This document shows positions 34,195 through 47,160 of a stretch of DNA of 64,000 nucleotides, piece after piece. The stretch covers positions 80,957 through 144,956 of the forward strand of contig MNCI01025436.1 of the NCBI GenBank assembly GCA_015680685.1, in the 5' to 3' direction. How positions within the stretch are numbered: the first letter of the stretch is position 1; the number at the start of each line of letters is the position of its first letter. The position numbers and the translations under genes are program-made. The stretch comes from Gnetum montanum. Its lineage: Eukaryota; Streptophyta; Gnetopsida; Gnetales; Gnetaceae. The notes beneath the pieces were generated by a model. It was not told where the DNA came from, made no database searches, and saw nothing but the letters and a program-made list of their open reading frames with translations.

Positions 34195-35042
34195 GTACCC
34201 CTATAGATAAATTTATCCTTATGGTTACTATGTCCAACAACCTATTTCTTTAAGTAGTACTTCCACCTATGCATTTTATCACTACTATCCACTAGATACC
34301 ATAGAGCTATTACTTCATGTGCTAAGTCAGCTTTCTACACTTTCCACCAATTGTTACAACACCCTTAGTAGTCTCACACTTCACTTTCTCCAGTATCACC
34401 ATTATAAATGCAAGGAAAACTACCAAATCAACCATAACAAATAAATGAAAAAATATTTGTAAGCATGAAAATGGATGATAACAATAGTAACTTTAAGTGC
34501 AAACATCAAAAATGTTCTTTCTTTAGGATAAGTCTTATGCTTGCAGCAAGAGTTGGTAGACCTATCGGTCCATCTAGACCAATGCAAGATACCATAGTTG
34601 TGACTCTAGTTCCAATTTTAGTGCTTCCAAGTTTTTCAAACAAGCTTGTGCTTCCTTCAAACCAAAACAAAAACATTAAGACTACTATGCTTACTCAAGT
34701 AGTAAGTAGCTGGATTAAAGAAGGAACTCTTTTCAAGAAGAGAACATATCTAGGAAGTCCTTTGATCTACTTATAAATAGGAAGAAATTCATCATGTATT
34801 TTAGGGTTAATATCATTTTCCAAGACATGTATAAAGAAGATTTCACTCTAAACTAAAGGAAGTTGTCAAGTAAGAGCTTGAAAGATTTCTGAAGGCAAGA
34901 TTCATCTATTCCATTGTAGACAGTGAGTGGGTGAGCCCATTTGTCATCATTTTAAAGAAGGACAGTAAATGGGGATTTTTATTAACTTCAGGCTATTGAA
35001 TATGTTCATATTCAAGGACTATTTTTCTTTGTTGTTTGTTGA
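34195..35042 (+). pseudogene. Element C piece: gag tail, protease region and first RT blocks, degenerate
   Basis: It resumes at CCCCTATAGATAAATTTATCC, parallel to element E 37800 (CCCTTATAGGCAACTAGATCC). It runs through a Pro/Tyr/Gln-rich tail (LLCPTTYF...). It reaches reverse transcriptase signals before 35042 (VSPFVIILKKDSKWGF, about 34932) and KDYFSLLFVD at the border. A large internal deletion has removed protease and spacer. Element E interrupts it inside the RT FPFPFVDQV block. Confidence 0.6.
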
Positions 35043-35656
35043 TGATGAGTCCACATTGATTGGGCCTTGTCAATGCAGCCTCATCGACTAGGCCTTGTTG
35101 ATGCATCATATCATGTGTCAATGAGGCTCCGTCAACGTAGTATCTGTATTTGGCTATAAATATGCATCCACCAGTTTCATTTATGGCAACAAAGATTTAG
35201 TAGCAGTGAAGCTCTTGCAGTTTGTTCATTTGAAAGTTAGAATTTTTCTCTCGAGTGCCCGTAGCAGGAGTCATTGAGTGTACAAATCTTTATTCAAGCA
35301 TTATTGTACTTGAGCATGACAGTGTATGTGGGCATAAAGACAAACTTTCTGGTAAACCTTGNGTTAGACACTAGTTAATTAGTTAATTTAAATTAGTTAA
35401 TCCAATTACTTTTATCTTCATTTGAACACCAACCCATAAAATACAAAATGATAAAAATCAGATGCCTCAATTACACTTAACCATACTAGTGTATGTCATG
35501 AGTGTAATTGGGAAGACAATGATTGACCTTAAGGCAAGGTTTACTTCCTAGAAGACTAGTGCATCGGAAACTACAAAGTTCGTGGAACTTGACCAGATCA
35601 TGCGTGAACGCTTATGATTCGTATGGTTGGGCATACGGGTATCTCGCCACTCATCA
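35043..35656 (+). repeat. 5' LTR of element E, about 290 bp missing at a single N
   Basis: TGATGAGTCC...CACTCATCA. U3 has TTGTTGATGCATCA-type repeats and TATAAATAT at about 35155. At N 35362 the sequence jumps over the part corresponding to 47436-47723 of the 3' LTR. Confidence 0.88.
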
Positions 35657-35676
35657 TTGGCGTTGCTATGAGGGAC
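35657..35676 (+). promoter_or_regulatory. Degenerate primer binding site of element E
   Basis: TTGGCGTTGCTATGAGGGAC follows the LTR. It resembles the tRNA-Asp-type site with a 2-base deletion and an insertion. Confidence 0.5.
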
Positions 35677-35808
35677 TTTGTTTGTTGAAATGTGTGCTAT
35701 CTATGATTAGTGAATATTATTCATATCATTGAACAAACTCAAGGTCAACATCACCTTCAACGACATATAAACTACTAAGCACACTGATAATTTTATTCAT
35801 TTTGCAAA

Positions 35809-37620
35809 ATGTCTTCTTCTTCCCATAGACGTGAAGATGTCAAATCGTTGATCCTGCAAGAGTGCAAAGTGGTATATACTCATCCAGATGAGTATGTATT
35901 GGACTTCACCTTCATCCTACATTAGGATGAACAATTGTGATGGCATGATATTGAGGGCAACATTATCTTATTCCCTAATCAATTTATGCCCGGGAGGTTG
36001 TTTCAAACCCTTAAGAAGTTGGACATTGTAGATCTTCATGAAGAATATGTTGTGAATGGTTATGACACTCAAAGCTACTATCCCACTGAAACACAACACA
36101 AGTGAGATCGATATCAAAAGAAGCTCCATGGGGCTACAAAGGTGAAACATTACACTAATCCCTTGTTCCTACTAGATCAAGATGATAATGAGGATCCTTC
36201 CTTTAAAGGTTCTCAACATGAAGATTCTCCACTCCTTGTTATTGGTGATGAGGGTGTGACCCTGAACCTGCAATTCACTATTCATAAATTAGGTTTAGTT
36301 AAAAAGTGATGGCCAAGGTAGGAACTCGGGTAAACATTGCAATGGCAAGGGATCTAAGGATGGTGATCGTAATGAGTGAAAGAGTGGTGGTGGACACTAT
36401 GAGGTGGTGGCAGTCCACCTTCATCTCCATTTTCTTCATCTAATTTTGAACATTCCCCTTCATCTATTAGTTCTCATAGAAGCTACCATCGAAATAATCC
36501 TGATGAAGGTGATCAACAAGACAACAATGACCATGAAGGCCACCAAGACTGAAGGGGTGGCTTAAACCATCATTAGCATCATCAATGCGATGACAATGAT
36601 GAACCTCTATTGGCAATTCAAAGTATGTTCAACATTGTAGAGGTAGTTAGAGTTCCAACTAGGCATAGTAAGATAGCCAGATCAGGTGCTTAGACATGAA
36701 TAATATTCCAAGATTTGAGGGGGGATACAATTTTGATCTGTAGACACATCTACAAGCTTTCCATGATGCCTGTGCCTTCCAAAACATAGAAAATGAATGG
36801 CAAAACTCAAGCTTTTCCCTAGGACACTCATCAAGAAAGTTGAAAGCTAGTACTAGTCCTTAGAACTGGAACCCATTCACCAATGGAGTACCGTGTTAGA
36901 GCTATTTAATGACAAATACCAAACGTACTCCAAAGTGTCTAATTTGAGAAGGAAAATCCAAGGCTGGAAACAAGGAACACATGAACCCTTGGATGCCTCC
37001 ATGGGTAGATACTATTCACTTTTACACTGATGCCCTGGCCACAATTATTCTCAGAGGGAACAAATTTGCCACATCAAAGATGGGCTCAAAGTAGAGACTA
37101 GAAGAACCCTTGGGGTGTATGCCCAAGGAAGATTGTTTGAATTGAGAACTCATTAGATCCAAAGGCTAATTGAGTAGGTAGCAAAAGAAGAAGGTGAGCT
37201 ATGAAAAAGGAAAAGTGTAGAAGAGTATAATAGGGATCCTTCCATCAGGAAATGGAAGGTCCGATTTTTTGATGAGGAGTTGCTGCTCGATGAAGTGGTA
37301 AATAGAAAAACCTCGCTAATCCAAAAAGTTATTTATGATATTTTGGCAAAGGTTGATAAATTATGGGACCCTTTGGATGAAAAATTTTAAACTACTATGA
37401 AGATCACTGAGGAATCCAAAGAGAAAAATAGTGATTGTAATTACAGGAGGCGAAAAGAAGTTGAATGTGCCTACCAAAGAGGTAAGGGCAAAGCTGCAGT
37501 CATAGAGGAAGTTGTGGAAACTGACTTTGATGATGAAATTAATTGTGAGATTTGTCAATATAAACATCCAAAAGGTTGTTTCCATGTGGTGTCACACTTA
37601 CAAGAGTCTGTGATGTATTA
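35809..37620 (+). pseudogene. gag-region ORF of element E, degenerate
   Basis: ATG 35809 (MSSSSHRRED), then VYTHPDEYVLDFTFILH (about 35871) and LHEEYVVNGYDTQSYYPTE. Gag core follows at about 36700-37200 with several frameshifts (the LQAFHDACAFQNIENEW equivalent at about 36745). The Cys-His motif CEICQYKHPKGC is intact at about 37548, C-X2-C-X3-H-X3-C. It would encode the capsid/nucleocapsid precursor. The motif also occurs in D and, damaged, in C. Confidence 0.75.
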
Positions 37621-38279
37621 AATCCTCGACTAGCATGTAGGTAAGCACCTAAACGATTGCATTACCCTCAAGGTAATCTAAGGTAGTTCCACCAACAACA
37701 ACAAGCTTACTACCCAAGTGGAGCTCCTCCACAACCTTATGAAGAATACCAACAATGGTACCAACCACAATTATGGGGAATGCCACCACCAAGGCAGCAA
37801 TACCCTTATAGGCAACTAGATCCATATGGGTACTATGTACAACAACCTATCTCCCCAAGAAGTTCTGTAACTCATACCTCATTTCAACATCACTATTACC
37901 CTTTAGAGTACCATCGAACACATTCATCATCTGCTTGAGGGGAAAACCCATATCCATACCACCCTTCGCATCTGTCTACACACACACCTCTACCTTCAAC
38001 CTAGTTACCTTATGATCCCTCCATGCAAGGTGAGATTCATCCACAGCTGCAACAATGAAATGCTACAAGGGTTGTATATTCCAGTGGAGTGGTTTGGATA
38101 ATCGATCTAGAAAAAGATCCTTGTTTAACCTAGCAATCCTCTCCAACCCTCACAACCTAGTGCGGCTGATCATCCTGCATCTCCAATATCCTCATCTTCT
38201 ACATCAAATACCTTTAAGTTCCCTTCAAACTAAGTGCTACCTTAGATTTGTACTGTAATGCTAACTCTTGTTGTTTTTG
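37621..38279 (+). pseudogene. Pro/Gln/Tyr-rich gag tail of element E
   Basis: The region has repeated CCACAA/CAACAA codons (for example QQQQAYYPSGAPPQPYEEYQQW, about 37690). It matches the tail seen in D at about 30300-30890. The frame is broken. It links gag to protease. Confidence 0.5.
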
Positions 38280-38815
38280 ACTAGATCAAGGCTGGCAATC
38301 TTCCCATGAAAGATCTAATCCAATAAGTCTACTCATTTACTTATAGATCACTGTACATAAGCCATGCAATGCTTTTCTTGACTTGCGTTTTAGAGTTAAT
38401 CTCATCTCCCATGACAAGTAAAAGGCCTAGAACCTACCATCTCTCAAGAAGAGAAACCTCCATCTAGAATTGGCAAATCAGTCAATTACTGTCCCTCTAG
38501 GATTAGTAGAGGACATTGTGACTACAGTATGTGGGTGGTCCTATCTTGTTGATTTTCTAGTGATCAAGGTTGAAAATTGCAAAAGTGACTTCCCCATCAT
38601 TATGGGAAGAGCTTGGTTAAGCATGGTCAACGCATGTATGGGCATAAGGGATCTCTCTCTAGAAATATCCAAAGAAAATGAATTAGGAAAGATAGAGAAG
38701 AAGTGTATTCCATGCATCGTGTATAGCGATAATGGGTGCAATTACATGCAAAAGAGTTGGTCCATCAAAAGTACATACATTAAAGCATGCAATCAGTGTG
38801 CATAAGAAATCAATA
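38280..38815 (+). pseudogene. Retropepsin-like protease of element E, active site lost
   Basis: The expected LLDSGSRVNLIS block reads FLDLRFRVNLIS (about 38375), so the D-S-G triad is D-L-R. FPIIMGRAWLSMVN at about 38590 is intact. Inactive as read. Confidence 0.7.
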
Positions 38816-40520
38816 TTCAAAGGTGTTTGTACGCAGCAACCACAATATAGGAGGGCACCCAGTGGTTGATAGCTAACTCTAATAATAGTTCATTATGTAT
38901 GGAACCAACTAAGAGCCTAACATGTGCTTATGTGGAAGGCATGGACGAACTTGAACAAGTTCATTTCCAACTCTTTGATGAAGATGATGATAGCTATTGG
39001 GGAGAGTTAGAAATCCCTGATAACTTCAAGCAGGAGCCCCTAAAGCTAAAAAATTTACCAATCGGCATGGAATATGCATTAAACAATGGTAAATTGGTCA
39101 TAATTAATGCCAAACTTGCTCCTAAAAAAAAAGAAAAGCTATTAAGGGTGGTTAATAAATGGCCAAAAAATTTTGCTTGGTCATATCCTAAGCTAATAAT
39201 AATTGATCCAAGGATATGCCAGCATCACATTTACATTGACCTAGCCATGAAGCCTAGAAGGTAGCTGCAGAGTTGGTTGAATCCCAAATTGAAGTAGATC
39301 GTTAAAGAGAAAATTGAACAACTCCTCAAGGCAGGGTTCATCTATCCCATTATGGACAGTAAGTGGGTTAGCCCACTTGTAATTGTGTCAAAGAAAGATG
39401 GCAAATGGCAGGTCTGCATCAACTTCAAGTTGCTGAACATGGCAACATTTAAAGATCATTTTCCATTCCCATTTGTGGATTAAGTGTTGGATACCATATC
39501 TAGACATTATTATTATAGCTTCTTGGATGGTTATAGTGGCTATAACCAAATCCAAATTGTGCTAGAAGATTAGGCTAGGACAACATTCATGAGTCCCTAG
39601 GGGATTGTTGCATTTTATAAGATGCCATTCGGTTTGTGCAATGTCCTTACAACATTTCAACACCTGGTCCTTAGTATTTTCCAATAGTAAATTGGTAGTG
39701 GTGTAGAAGTCTTCATGGATGACTTTTCCACCTATGGAGCTATGTTTGAGCAAGCCTTAGACCGCCTTGAGCAAGTATTGAAGAGATGTGTTGAAACAAA
39801 CTTGTGGATCAACTAGCAAAAGAGCCATCTCATGGTCCAAGAAGGCATTGTGCTAGGGCATCAAATTTCACAAAAAGGGATTGAGGTAGACCTAGAAAAG
39901 ATAAGGATCATCCAAGGAATAACACATCAACCAAAGATAGTTAAATATGTTTGGTCATTCCTTGGACACACTGGCTACTACCAACAATTCATAAAGAATT
40001 TCTCTAAGATCGTAAAACCATTGGTGGAACTTACAAAGAAAGATACACCTTTCATCTAGACCAAGGAATGTGAACATGCATTCCAATAGTTAAAAGAGAA
40101 ACTCATAGAAACACTAGTCCTATGAGCACTAGATTGGTTCAGACCCTTCCACATCAGACAGATGCAACTAACTACACCTTGGGAGTAGTTCTCACATAGA
40201 TAGATGATAAAAAACATGCATACTACAACCACTGTGTGAGTCGACGCATTGTGGAAGCACAGTTAAATTATACCACCAGGGAGAAAGAACTAACGACTAT
40301 GGTGTACACTTTGGAAACGTTTAAGCACCATGTGCTTGGCTACAAAGTATTTGTGCACATGGGCCATAATGCAATCTGCTTCCTCATGAACAAGCCAATG
40401 GTGAGCCCTCGTGTCATTTGGTGGCTCGTGATCTTGTAAGAATTTGATCTCACAATGGTAGATTGAAAAGGGACCAAGAATGTGGTCACTGACCACCTCT
40501 CTCACTTAAGATGGGATAAT
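38816..40520 (+). pseudogene. Reverse transcriptase and RNase H of element E
   Basis: After a linker (EGMDELEQ, LKNLPIGMEYA), RT blocks are readable with a few stops: SPLVIVSKKDGKWQVCINF (about 39371), FPFPFVD (39459), SFLDGYSGYNQIQI (about 39517), KMPFGLCN, then FMDDFSTYG (about 39716) as the catalytic YxDD equivalent. VQEGIVLGHQISQKGIEVDL follows. RNase H is at about 40140-40520 (NYTLGVVLTQ, YTTREKELTTMVYTLETFKHHVLGY, HNAICFLMNKPMVSPRV, VVTDHLSHLR). It polymerises element cDNA and degrades the RNA template in intact relatives. About seven nonsense or frameshift lesions were seen. Confidence 0.88.
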
Positions 40521-41760
40521 AAAGAGGAGGAGAGCCCACTCTCTAATCAGTTTCTAGACAAACTCCTCTTTATAGGAGCAATAAATGAATAAACACCTGT
40601 AGAAACAAGATGGTACAATGGCATCCTCATCTATCTTCTCACTCAGAAGATGCCACAAGATCTTGAATTTAGTAAGAAGAAATAATTTCTTCATTAGGCC
40701 AAATATTTCATGGAAATCAATAGACACCTCTACAAGGTGTGTGCTGATGGGTTGATTCATTGGTGTGTCCTTGATGAAGATCAACTGTGCATTCTCCAAG
40801 ATGCTTATGAAGGACCTTGTAGAGGCCACTATGCAGGGAGATGCATGGCCATAAAATCCTAATGGTAAGATAATATTGGCCTACAATCTTTAGTGATGCC
40901 CACCAGTTTGTTAAATCTTGTAAATATTGTCAACGAGAGAGGGGGATGATCACTTGCATGGAAGATCCTCAATAGTGGATTCAACCATTGGAACTTTTTT
41001 ACATATGGGGTGTTGACTTCATAGGTCCCATCACACCCATGTCCAATGGAAAGGCATATATTATCATAGTAATTGACTACTGCACAAAATGGGCAAAGGC
41101 AACAGTTGTTATTAACTATACATCATCCAATGCTACTAGATTTATACAACAAACTATTGTAAATAGGTTTGGGGCGCCATGTTCACTAATTTCTAACAAT
41201 GGAACTCATTTCATAGGTGCCACTTTTAGAAAGTTGATGTAACACTTGGGGGTTGAACATAAATTAACAACACCCTACCATCCCCAAGCCAATGGTCAAG
41301 CAGAGGTAACCAATTGGGAGATCACAAAAATACTAACATGGATCATTAGCAAATATAGGAAAGATTGGAGTTCAAAACTTAATAATGCCCTCTGGGCTTA
41401 CCGCTCAACATGGAAGCTTCCTATTGGCTATTCTCCCTATGAGTTGGTGTATGGAAAATTTTCCAATGCTCCTGATCCAATCTGAGCTTCGTACACTCTC
41501 AACACCCTGTGATCTAAATCTTGACCTCAGTCTAGCATAGAAAGAAAGATTGATCAACCTGAATGTGCTAGATGAAAATCCATTAGTGGGCCTATCTTTG
41601 AGTGAGGTGCATAAGGCATTTATTAAGCAACTTCATGGCCTTAGCATTAGGAAAGTAAAAGTTCAACCAGGAGATAAGGTTCTCTATTGGAACCCCACAC
41701 ATGTACCTCAGAAGGAAAAATCCAAACATTATGGGAGTGATTTTATATAATTGATCAAAC
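40521..41760 (+). pseudogene. Integrase of element E, catalytic Asp replaced
   Basis: A zinc-binding region (CKYCQRERG, about 40917) is followed by the core: FYIWGVDFIGPITPMSNGKAY (first Asp, about 41010), ISNNGTHF (about 41190, second Asp is Asn), HPQANGQAEVTN (Glu, about 41280), LNNALWAYRSTWKLPIGYSPYELVYGK. The C-terminus continues to about 41760 (PGDKVLYWNP). In intact relatives it inserts the cDNA with a 5-bp stagger. Stops near 41242 and 41485. Confidence 0.88.
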
Positions 41761-43529
41761 CTTTCCCTCTAGGGCCATGTTGATCTACAAACCTGAAAGC
41801 CCAAATAAAAAGTAGTTGGTAAACATCCAACAAATAAAACCTTTCCTCGAACCACGATAGGTTAGTGCAATTACCACCTCTACAAATGGACAACCACGTT
41901 CCATTTTTTGAATCTCCTCCTTCTAACTCAGTCATGGGGGAGATGGCCATCTGTGCTAATAGTCCATATGGCTTCTCATTTTTTCTACTTTTTTGTTTTC
42001 CATGTGTTTGATTTTACAAGTTATTTATTTTACAAATTTTTGATTTTTAGATTTTTCTAATTTTACATCATTGTTAGTACCTTTAAACCTTTCTTGATTA
42101 TTTTACACTTTTATATATATTTTACTTTGTTTTTTTATGTTCAAGTATGATATTTCCTCATTTTTGCTAATAAAATTGCTTTATTGCCACAGGACACAGT
42201 GTTGCTATTACTGTTTACTAATTATGGTTTGTGCTTAATGTTGTGATTGTTAATGTATGGTTTCTATTTTTGAATTATGATGTTTGGTGACTTTGACATG
42301 GTTTATTTTTCATGGAATAGGTAGTGAGTCCACACCATTCGCCCATTCGATAAACTCTATGGTTTTCCTTGTTTTGGGAATTTGAGCTTCCTTTCGTTAA
42401 AAAGTTTTTTTAATCAATTGGTGACCTTGTTAGTTCTAGAATTAGGAAGGATTCAAAGGTTTGTAAAGGATGTGACTTCAAGGGGACTCAATACTCTTTG
42501 TACTCTTATACTTTTTTGAGTGCTTGAGTGGTTTTTACAGACTTCTTATCATTCCATTCCAACCACTAATAGAAAGTCAAATAAAGTCTTTGCATGGTGT
42601 GGTTTCCATCCAAAATTCAAAAAAAAAAAATGACGAGAATTCAAAGAACACCCCTTAGACACAATAAAAAAATAAGTCCTTGCATGGTATGGTTCCCATT
42701 TCAAAAAACAAAATGATGGAAATTCAAAGCACATCTCTCGAACAAATAAACAAGCTACAAGCACTGGTTATGGGACTAGAAAGACATGCACCTATGCCTG
42801 AAAGTCCTCTCTAACTAAGGCACTCTCTCACTTTCTACTTCTCTCTTTTCTTCTCCTTATTCAATGGTGGTTGTCTTTTGGAAGCACTCTCGTCTCTTGT
42901 GTGGGTGGATCAGTCTTAGGATGGTGATGCGAAGTCACTAAAAGTGGATGGTTTTGGTTTGGACTAAGGATGGATCTTCCCAAGTCATTTTAAACAAAAA
43001 TTCCACAAGGGAATTCTTATGACCTTGATTTGGAACTCCATTCCATCTTCTCTATCATTCATCCATGCTACCATAACTCACCTCATTGTCGTGTTCTATG
43101 TTATGCTCTATGTATTGGTCTGATGTGTTGGAATTTTTGGATAGATTCTTTTTGGTTGGTCCTAAACTTTTCATGATCATTAATTGACTGTGGGGCCCAT
43201 AGACTCCTCAGTTGAGATTATGCAAGGGCAACAAGGGCATGAGCTTGCTATGGGGAGGATCCACTTGCATAGCTCTTGGCTTGATTAGTTAATGTTCCTT
43301 ACCTTTGACATTGCCACAATCCTATCTTTCACATATTCCATTATGTATTCTACTTAGTGCTCCTTAACCTTTTATTTCATTCATTCCTTCAATCATTTTT
43401 CTCCATTTTTCCAAATTTATGAGCTCCAACACCCTCTTCTCATATTTTCATACTGTTCTTGGCCTTTTGAGCTTTCATTTGATTCCAATTTCATTTAAAA
43501 CTTCTTTGTATTTTGTAGGTTTGACCAAA
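41761..43529 (+). other. Post-pol spacer of element E
   Basis: It begins with the AGTCATGGGGGAGATGGCCATC boundary (about 41931). A T-rich stretch follows, then an internal duplication: TCTTTGCATGGTGTGGTTTCCATCCAAAATTCAAAAA (about 42583) is repeated as CCTTGCATGGTATGGTTCCCATTTCAAAAAAC (about 42679). GGATCCACTTGCATAGC lies at about 43257. No coding sequence was seen. Confidence 0.55.
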
Positions 43530-44070
43530 GTCAATAGTCATCTATGGTGGTCAACAGCTATGTTGACGAGGCCTTGTCGACATAGTGCATAAATCCTATA
43601 TATACCATCGTGCACTTAGGAATTTTTGACATTTTCCTCATAACACAGGCAGTTTTTGCAATTTTTTAGAGCCCAAAAACTTTTAGAGCCCATAAGTTCC
43701 CAATTGTTTGTCCAAATCACTTCATTTTTTGATCTTGCACTTACTGGAGGTAAGCTCTTTATTATGGGGGCCACAAACCTTAATGTTTCTAATGAAAAAT
43801 CGATGAATTTTTTGAAAACTGTTCTAACTCTCCCAAAGGGTTAATAACCTTAACAATATACAAACATCAATTTTTTTTTGAAAAGTGAGTCCTTTCAACA
43901 ACCTGTAAGATGAAATATTACCAATAGCACATAAATAAATAATAATTGGAATAATTAAATCAACCATAATCATAACTTAGCCAAGTGTAACTATCCTTAA
44001 GAGAGAAAGGTATCCCAATTACTTTTAGTTACACAATGATTGCTAATCCATGGTCTCATTGTGATTACAT
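43530..44070 (+). promoter_or_regulatory. U3-like internal promoter and leader before the accessory ORF (element E)
   Basis: ATGTTGACGAGGCCTTGTCGACATAGTG (about 43559) and CTATATATACC (TATA 43597) align with 7868-7964 of element B and resemble LTR U3 of this lineage. A leader with repeated GAGCCCA and the donor-like ACTGGAG|GTAAGCTC (about 43743-43758) follows. The intron-like stretch would end near ATG 44071, where the AG seen in B is mutated. Transcription and splicing are inferred. Confidence 0.5.
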
Positions 44071-46914
44071 ATGGCACTAAAATTGAAACGCTTGCAAGAA
44101 GGAGAACCCTCTCAACCAAGGGAGAAGTGGCCTGGAGCTGTAAGGGGCCAACAAGAATAAGCCCAAGAACCATTAGAGGCAACCCATGTAATAGGACCTC
44201 TTTGTGAGGATCCTGAAGTGGAATTTGTTTGATAGATTCTAGAAGAAGAAGTTCCCACCGAGTAACCATAGTGAGGAGAAGTGCCTGGACCCATGCCAAG
44301 GCTTGAAGTCACGTTGACTCAAGCTTGCCTTGACATCATCAGGTCTTGAAAGATTCAATGATTAGTCATCCAAGAAATGAACTTCAGGCCATTCCTAGAC
44401 AAAGCCCCAACAAAAGTCAAAACACAACTGCATACCTCTCCCATGTGACTAGTCATTACATCTAGTGGAGAATGGTACATGGGACAAACATATCTCTTCT
44501 AGAACAATCAAAGGCTAGGGTCCATAGTTAAGATTAAGGATATTCAAGTATTCTACTTAGTCAAAGCTATCATGTAGGCACTGGGACATAGTTGGTAGAA
44601 ATATCAACTAAGGTGATCCTGAGGCCAAAAAGAAGTGGACTCAGTAGTGCTACCGGGTTGACCGTAAAGAGTACGATGCGCTCACATCGACGGAGCATAT
44701 CTATTTCAAAATTGTGACTTATCACCTTATCCCAATAGTGAGGCGCAACAAGGTAACTACCTTCTCTGCCTGAGCATGTGTTGCTCTAAGTGGGAAACTT
44801 CCTGTCAACCTTCCACAACTCATTTATTTGGAGATTGAAAAGCATTTCAAGGAAAACGAATGTGAAAGGAAAACCTTGCCCTTTCTGTGCCTCATCCAAA
44901 AACTTTGCAAAAGGGCAGAAATCATCTGCTACTCCAATGACATAATCAAGCATGCTCCCTTGGCCTCAAGGTCTAAAATTATGAAGGAAAAGATGCCAAC
45001 AACAACTCAAGAAGAGGAGCAACCACCACCACCACCACCTACTCAAGAAACAATGTTGGAGGCTAATGCAACCATTGAGCGCCTACGCAAAATCCAAGAG
45101 TAGCTCTTAAGTGAGCAAGAACAACGCATAGGGACAAGTGATGTGGATCCATCTATGTACCAACCAATAATGAGTCACCTTAATGAGGTGGCTTGAACAA
45201 TCAGTTAGATGGAGAGGGGTGGGCCAATATTCTTTGCCAAATGAACGTAGTTGCTTGCGAGGTCAGATCCCCATGCTTGAGAGGTGATGGTGTCCTTATC
45301 ACAATACCATTTATTTTTAGAAATATCTAAGAATTTTGGCACCTTCTTGGTGCAATTGGAGGAAGGAAAAGGGCCAATTGGCTTGGTGATGCAACACCAA
45401 GGGCAAGAAATGGTGGCTGAAGTAGTTATCGATCATGTCACCAAAGCACTCAATGCACTTGCGACATTTGTACCAAACATATCTACACTTCAAGATGTGT
45501 AGATGTCCGTAGGCACAGTTAGTAAAAAACTGAATGTAGTCCAACATGAGGAATTATTGGATTGACTAGTGGGGATTGAGCAACCGATTTTGGACATCTT
45601 TGATTTTTTGAAAAACATCACCACAACCTAGTTGGAGCTGCTAGACGCAAGGGGCAAGTGCATCATTTTGGAGGGGCAACTCGAAATAGCTCAAGCACAA
45701 AATCAATGCTTGGTCATGATGGTTGTCGAATTACATGCTCACCTTGCTGATCTTGCAATCCTTAGCCCAACAACAACCAGAGATGAAGCTTTTCAATAGC
45801 TTCAAGAAAAATATAGAAAGGCTAAGGAGGAGGTAGTAACAACCATCTTTAACTAGTCCATAGTAGAAGCAAAGACATACTCAATTTAGAAGGACTTGGA
45901 TTAGATGCACCAGGAGAATGAGACTCAGACTACCCAAAATCATCACCTGCGCAATGTTGATGCCTAGAAGGATCAAATGCAAGAATTTATTCATCAATAG
46001 TAGGAGCAGCTTGCTAGGGTGAACATTGAGTTGAGGAGATTGGCCATAGAGAATTAAAATATATTAATGGAGGAAGTTCATGCCTTGCGCCAGAAATCTG
46101 CTATTGAAATTTTCACATAGAAGAATGAAGCCTTGAAGTTTGAAAAAGTTAAAGATCACTATAGAGACCTGGTTGGCCTATAGAAGGAAGTCAACAAGAA
46201 ACACATCCAAATGGCAAAGGTAAAAATAAATGAATCCCTCCAGCAACTCCAACAAAGAAGAGAAGTTTAGCAGCCCATCGTTAATGAGATTGATGCCTAC
46301 AATAAAGCAGAGATTCACTTAAAGGAGTCGCAAATAGAAGAAATGTAGAATATATGGAGTTGGTCAATCTTTTATAGGTGAGCTTGGCAATGCTAACTAC
46401 TGGATAGCCTTCGTTAGAGTTAGAGAAATAAGTGGCTAGCTTGTATTTACTATACAAGGTAGAGTTCAAGCACCATAAAAACACCAAGTAGAAGATTGAG
46501 ACTACAAATGCTGAACTTGAAGTTCTTAGAGCACGCTTCATAGATCGATGATCAACTATTGAGAACCTAGCCAAAAGGATGAGTGACTACTAAGAGCTAA
46601 AAGATATAGTCAAAGCATTTGAGATTGGACACAAATAATTCATTGCATGGTTCATCAACATGAAGGAGTTGTTTCTAACAATACCATGTCCCTAGGATGT
46701 ACCCATTTTGACCCACATCGTTGAAGTTGTGTGGATGGTGCATGATCCTAGAAGTAAGGAGGAGAAAATGAAAGCACCGCTGGATGCTTTCTACCTCCTA
46801 CCAGAAGTTGTAGTAGTAGTAAGACAACTACATCCACCTCAACCGCCACATGTGCGTGAAGCTAGAGAAGGTTTCTCAGAACCTCAGGAGCCATCACCAC
46901 TTAAGACTGTCTAA
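44071..46914 (+). pseudogene. Accessory ORF downstream of pol, element E (about 940 codons, broken)
   Basis: It is collinear with 8386-11200 of element B from MALKLKRLQEGEPSQPREKW to the end (KEEKMKAPLDAFYLLPE, 46755). The N-terminal domain has PIVRRNKVTTFSA, LPVNLPQLIYLEIEKHFKEN and LPFLCLIQKLCKRA (about 44730-44910), like the putative plant transposon protein family. A Pro-rich linker (EEEQPPPPPPTQE, about 45014) leads into some 600 residues of coiled-coil-like sequence (AIERLRKIQE, VGIEQPILDIFDFL, HLRNVDA, EQLARVNIELRRLA). Frames shift several times. There is no signal peptide or membrane segment. Unknown function; possible roles in particle assembly or nuclear targeting are speculation. 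Confidence 0.65.
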
Positions 46915-47160
46915 TATTCTCCACCAAACTTCATGCCATCAAGGAACATGCTATTCAATTTTGATGAGTCATGTCATGGTGTTTAATTTTGTGTCCTGAA
47001 CATTGCTATTTTTGTAATGTGTTGATCTATACACGTGGGCACTCCATTTTTTGTCAAGTTAATTAGTCTGTTTTGTTTGTGAAAGGTCAATCAATAATCC
47101 TATACCTTCCCTAATTTTGTAAAGAACTTGAGTACAAGTTTTCATTTAGTTGTGGGGGTA

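Noticed and set aside
35040-35042. 5' LTR of element E starting at 35040 (TGATGATGAG)
   Set aside because: The 3' LTR starts TGATGAG, and starting at 35043 gives the perfect GTTGA target duplication, so 35040-35042 belong to the flank.
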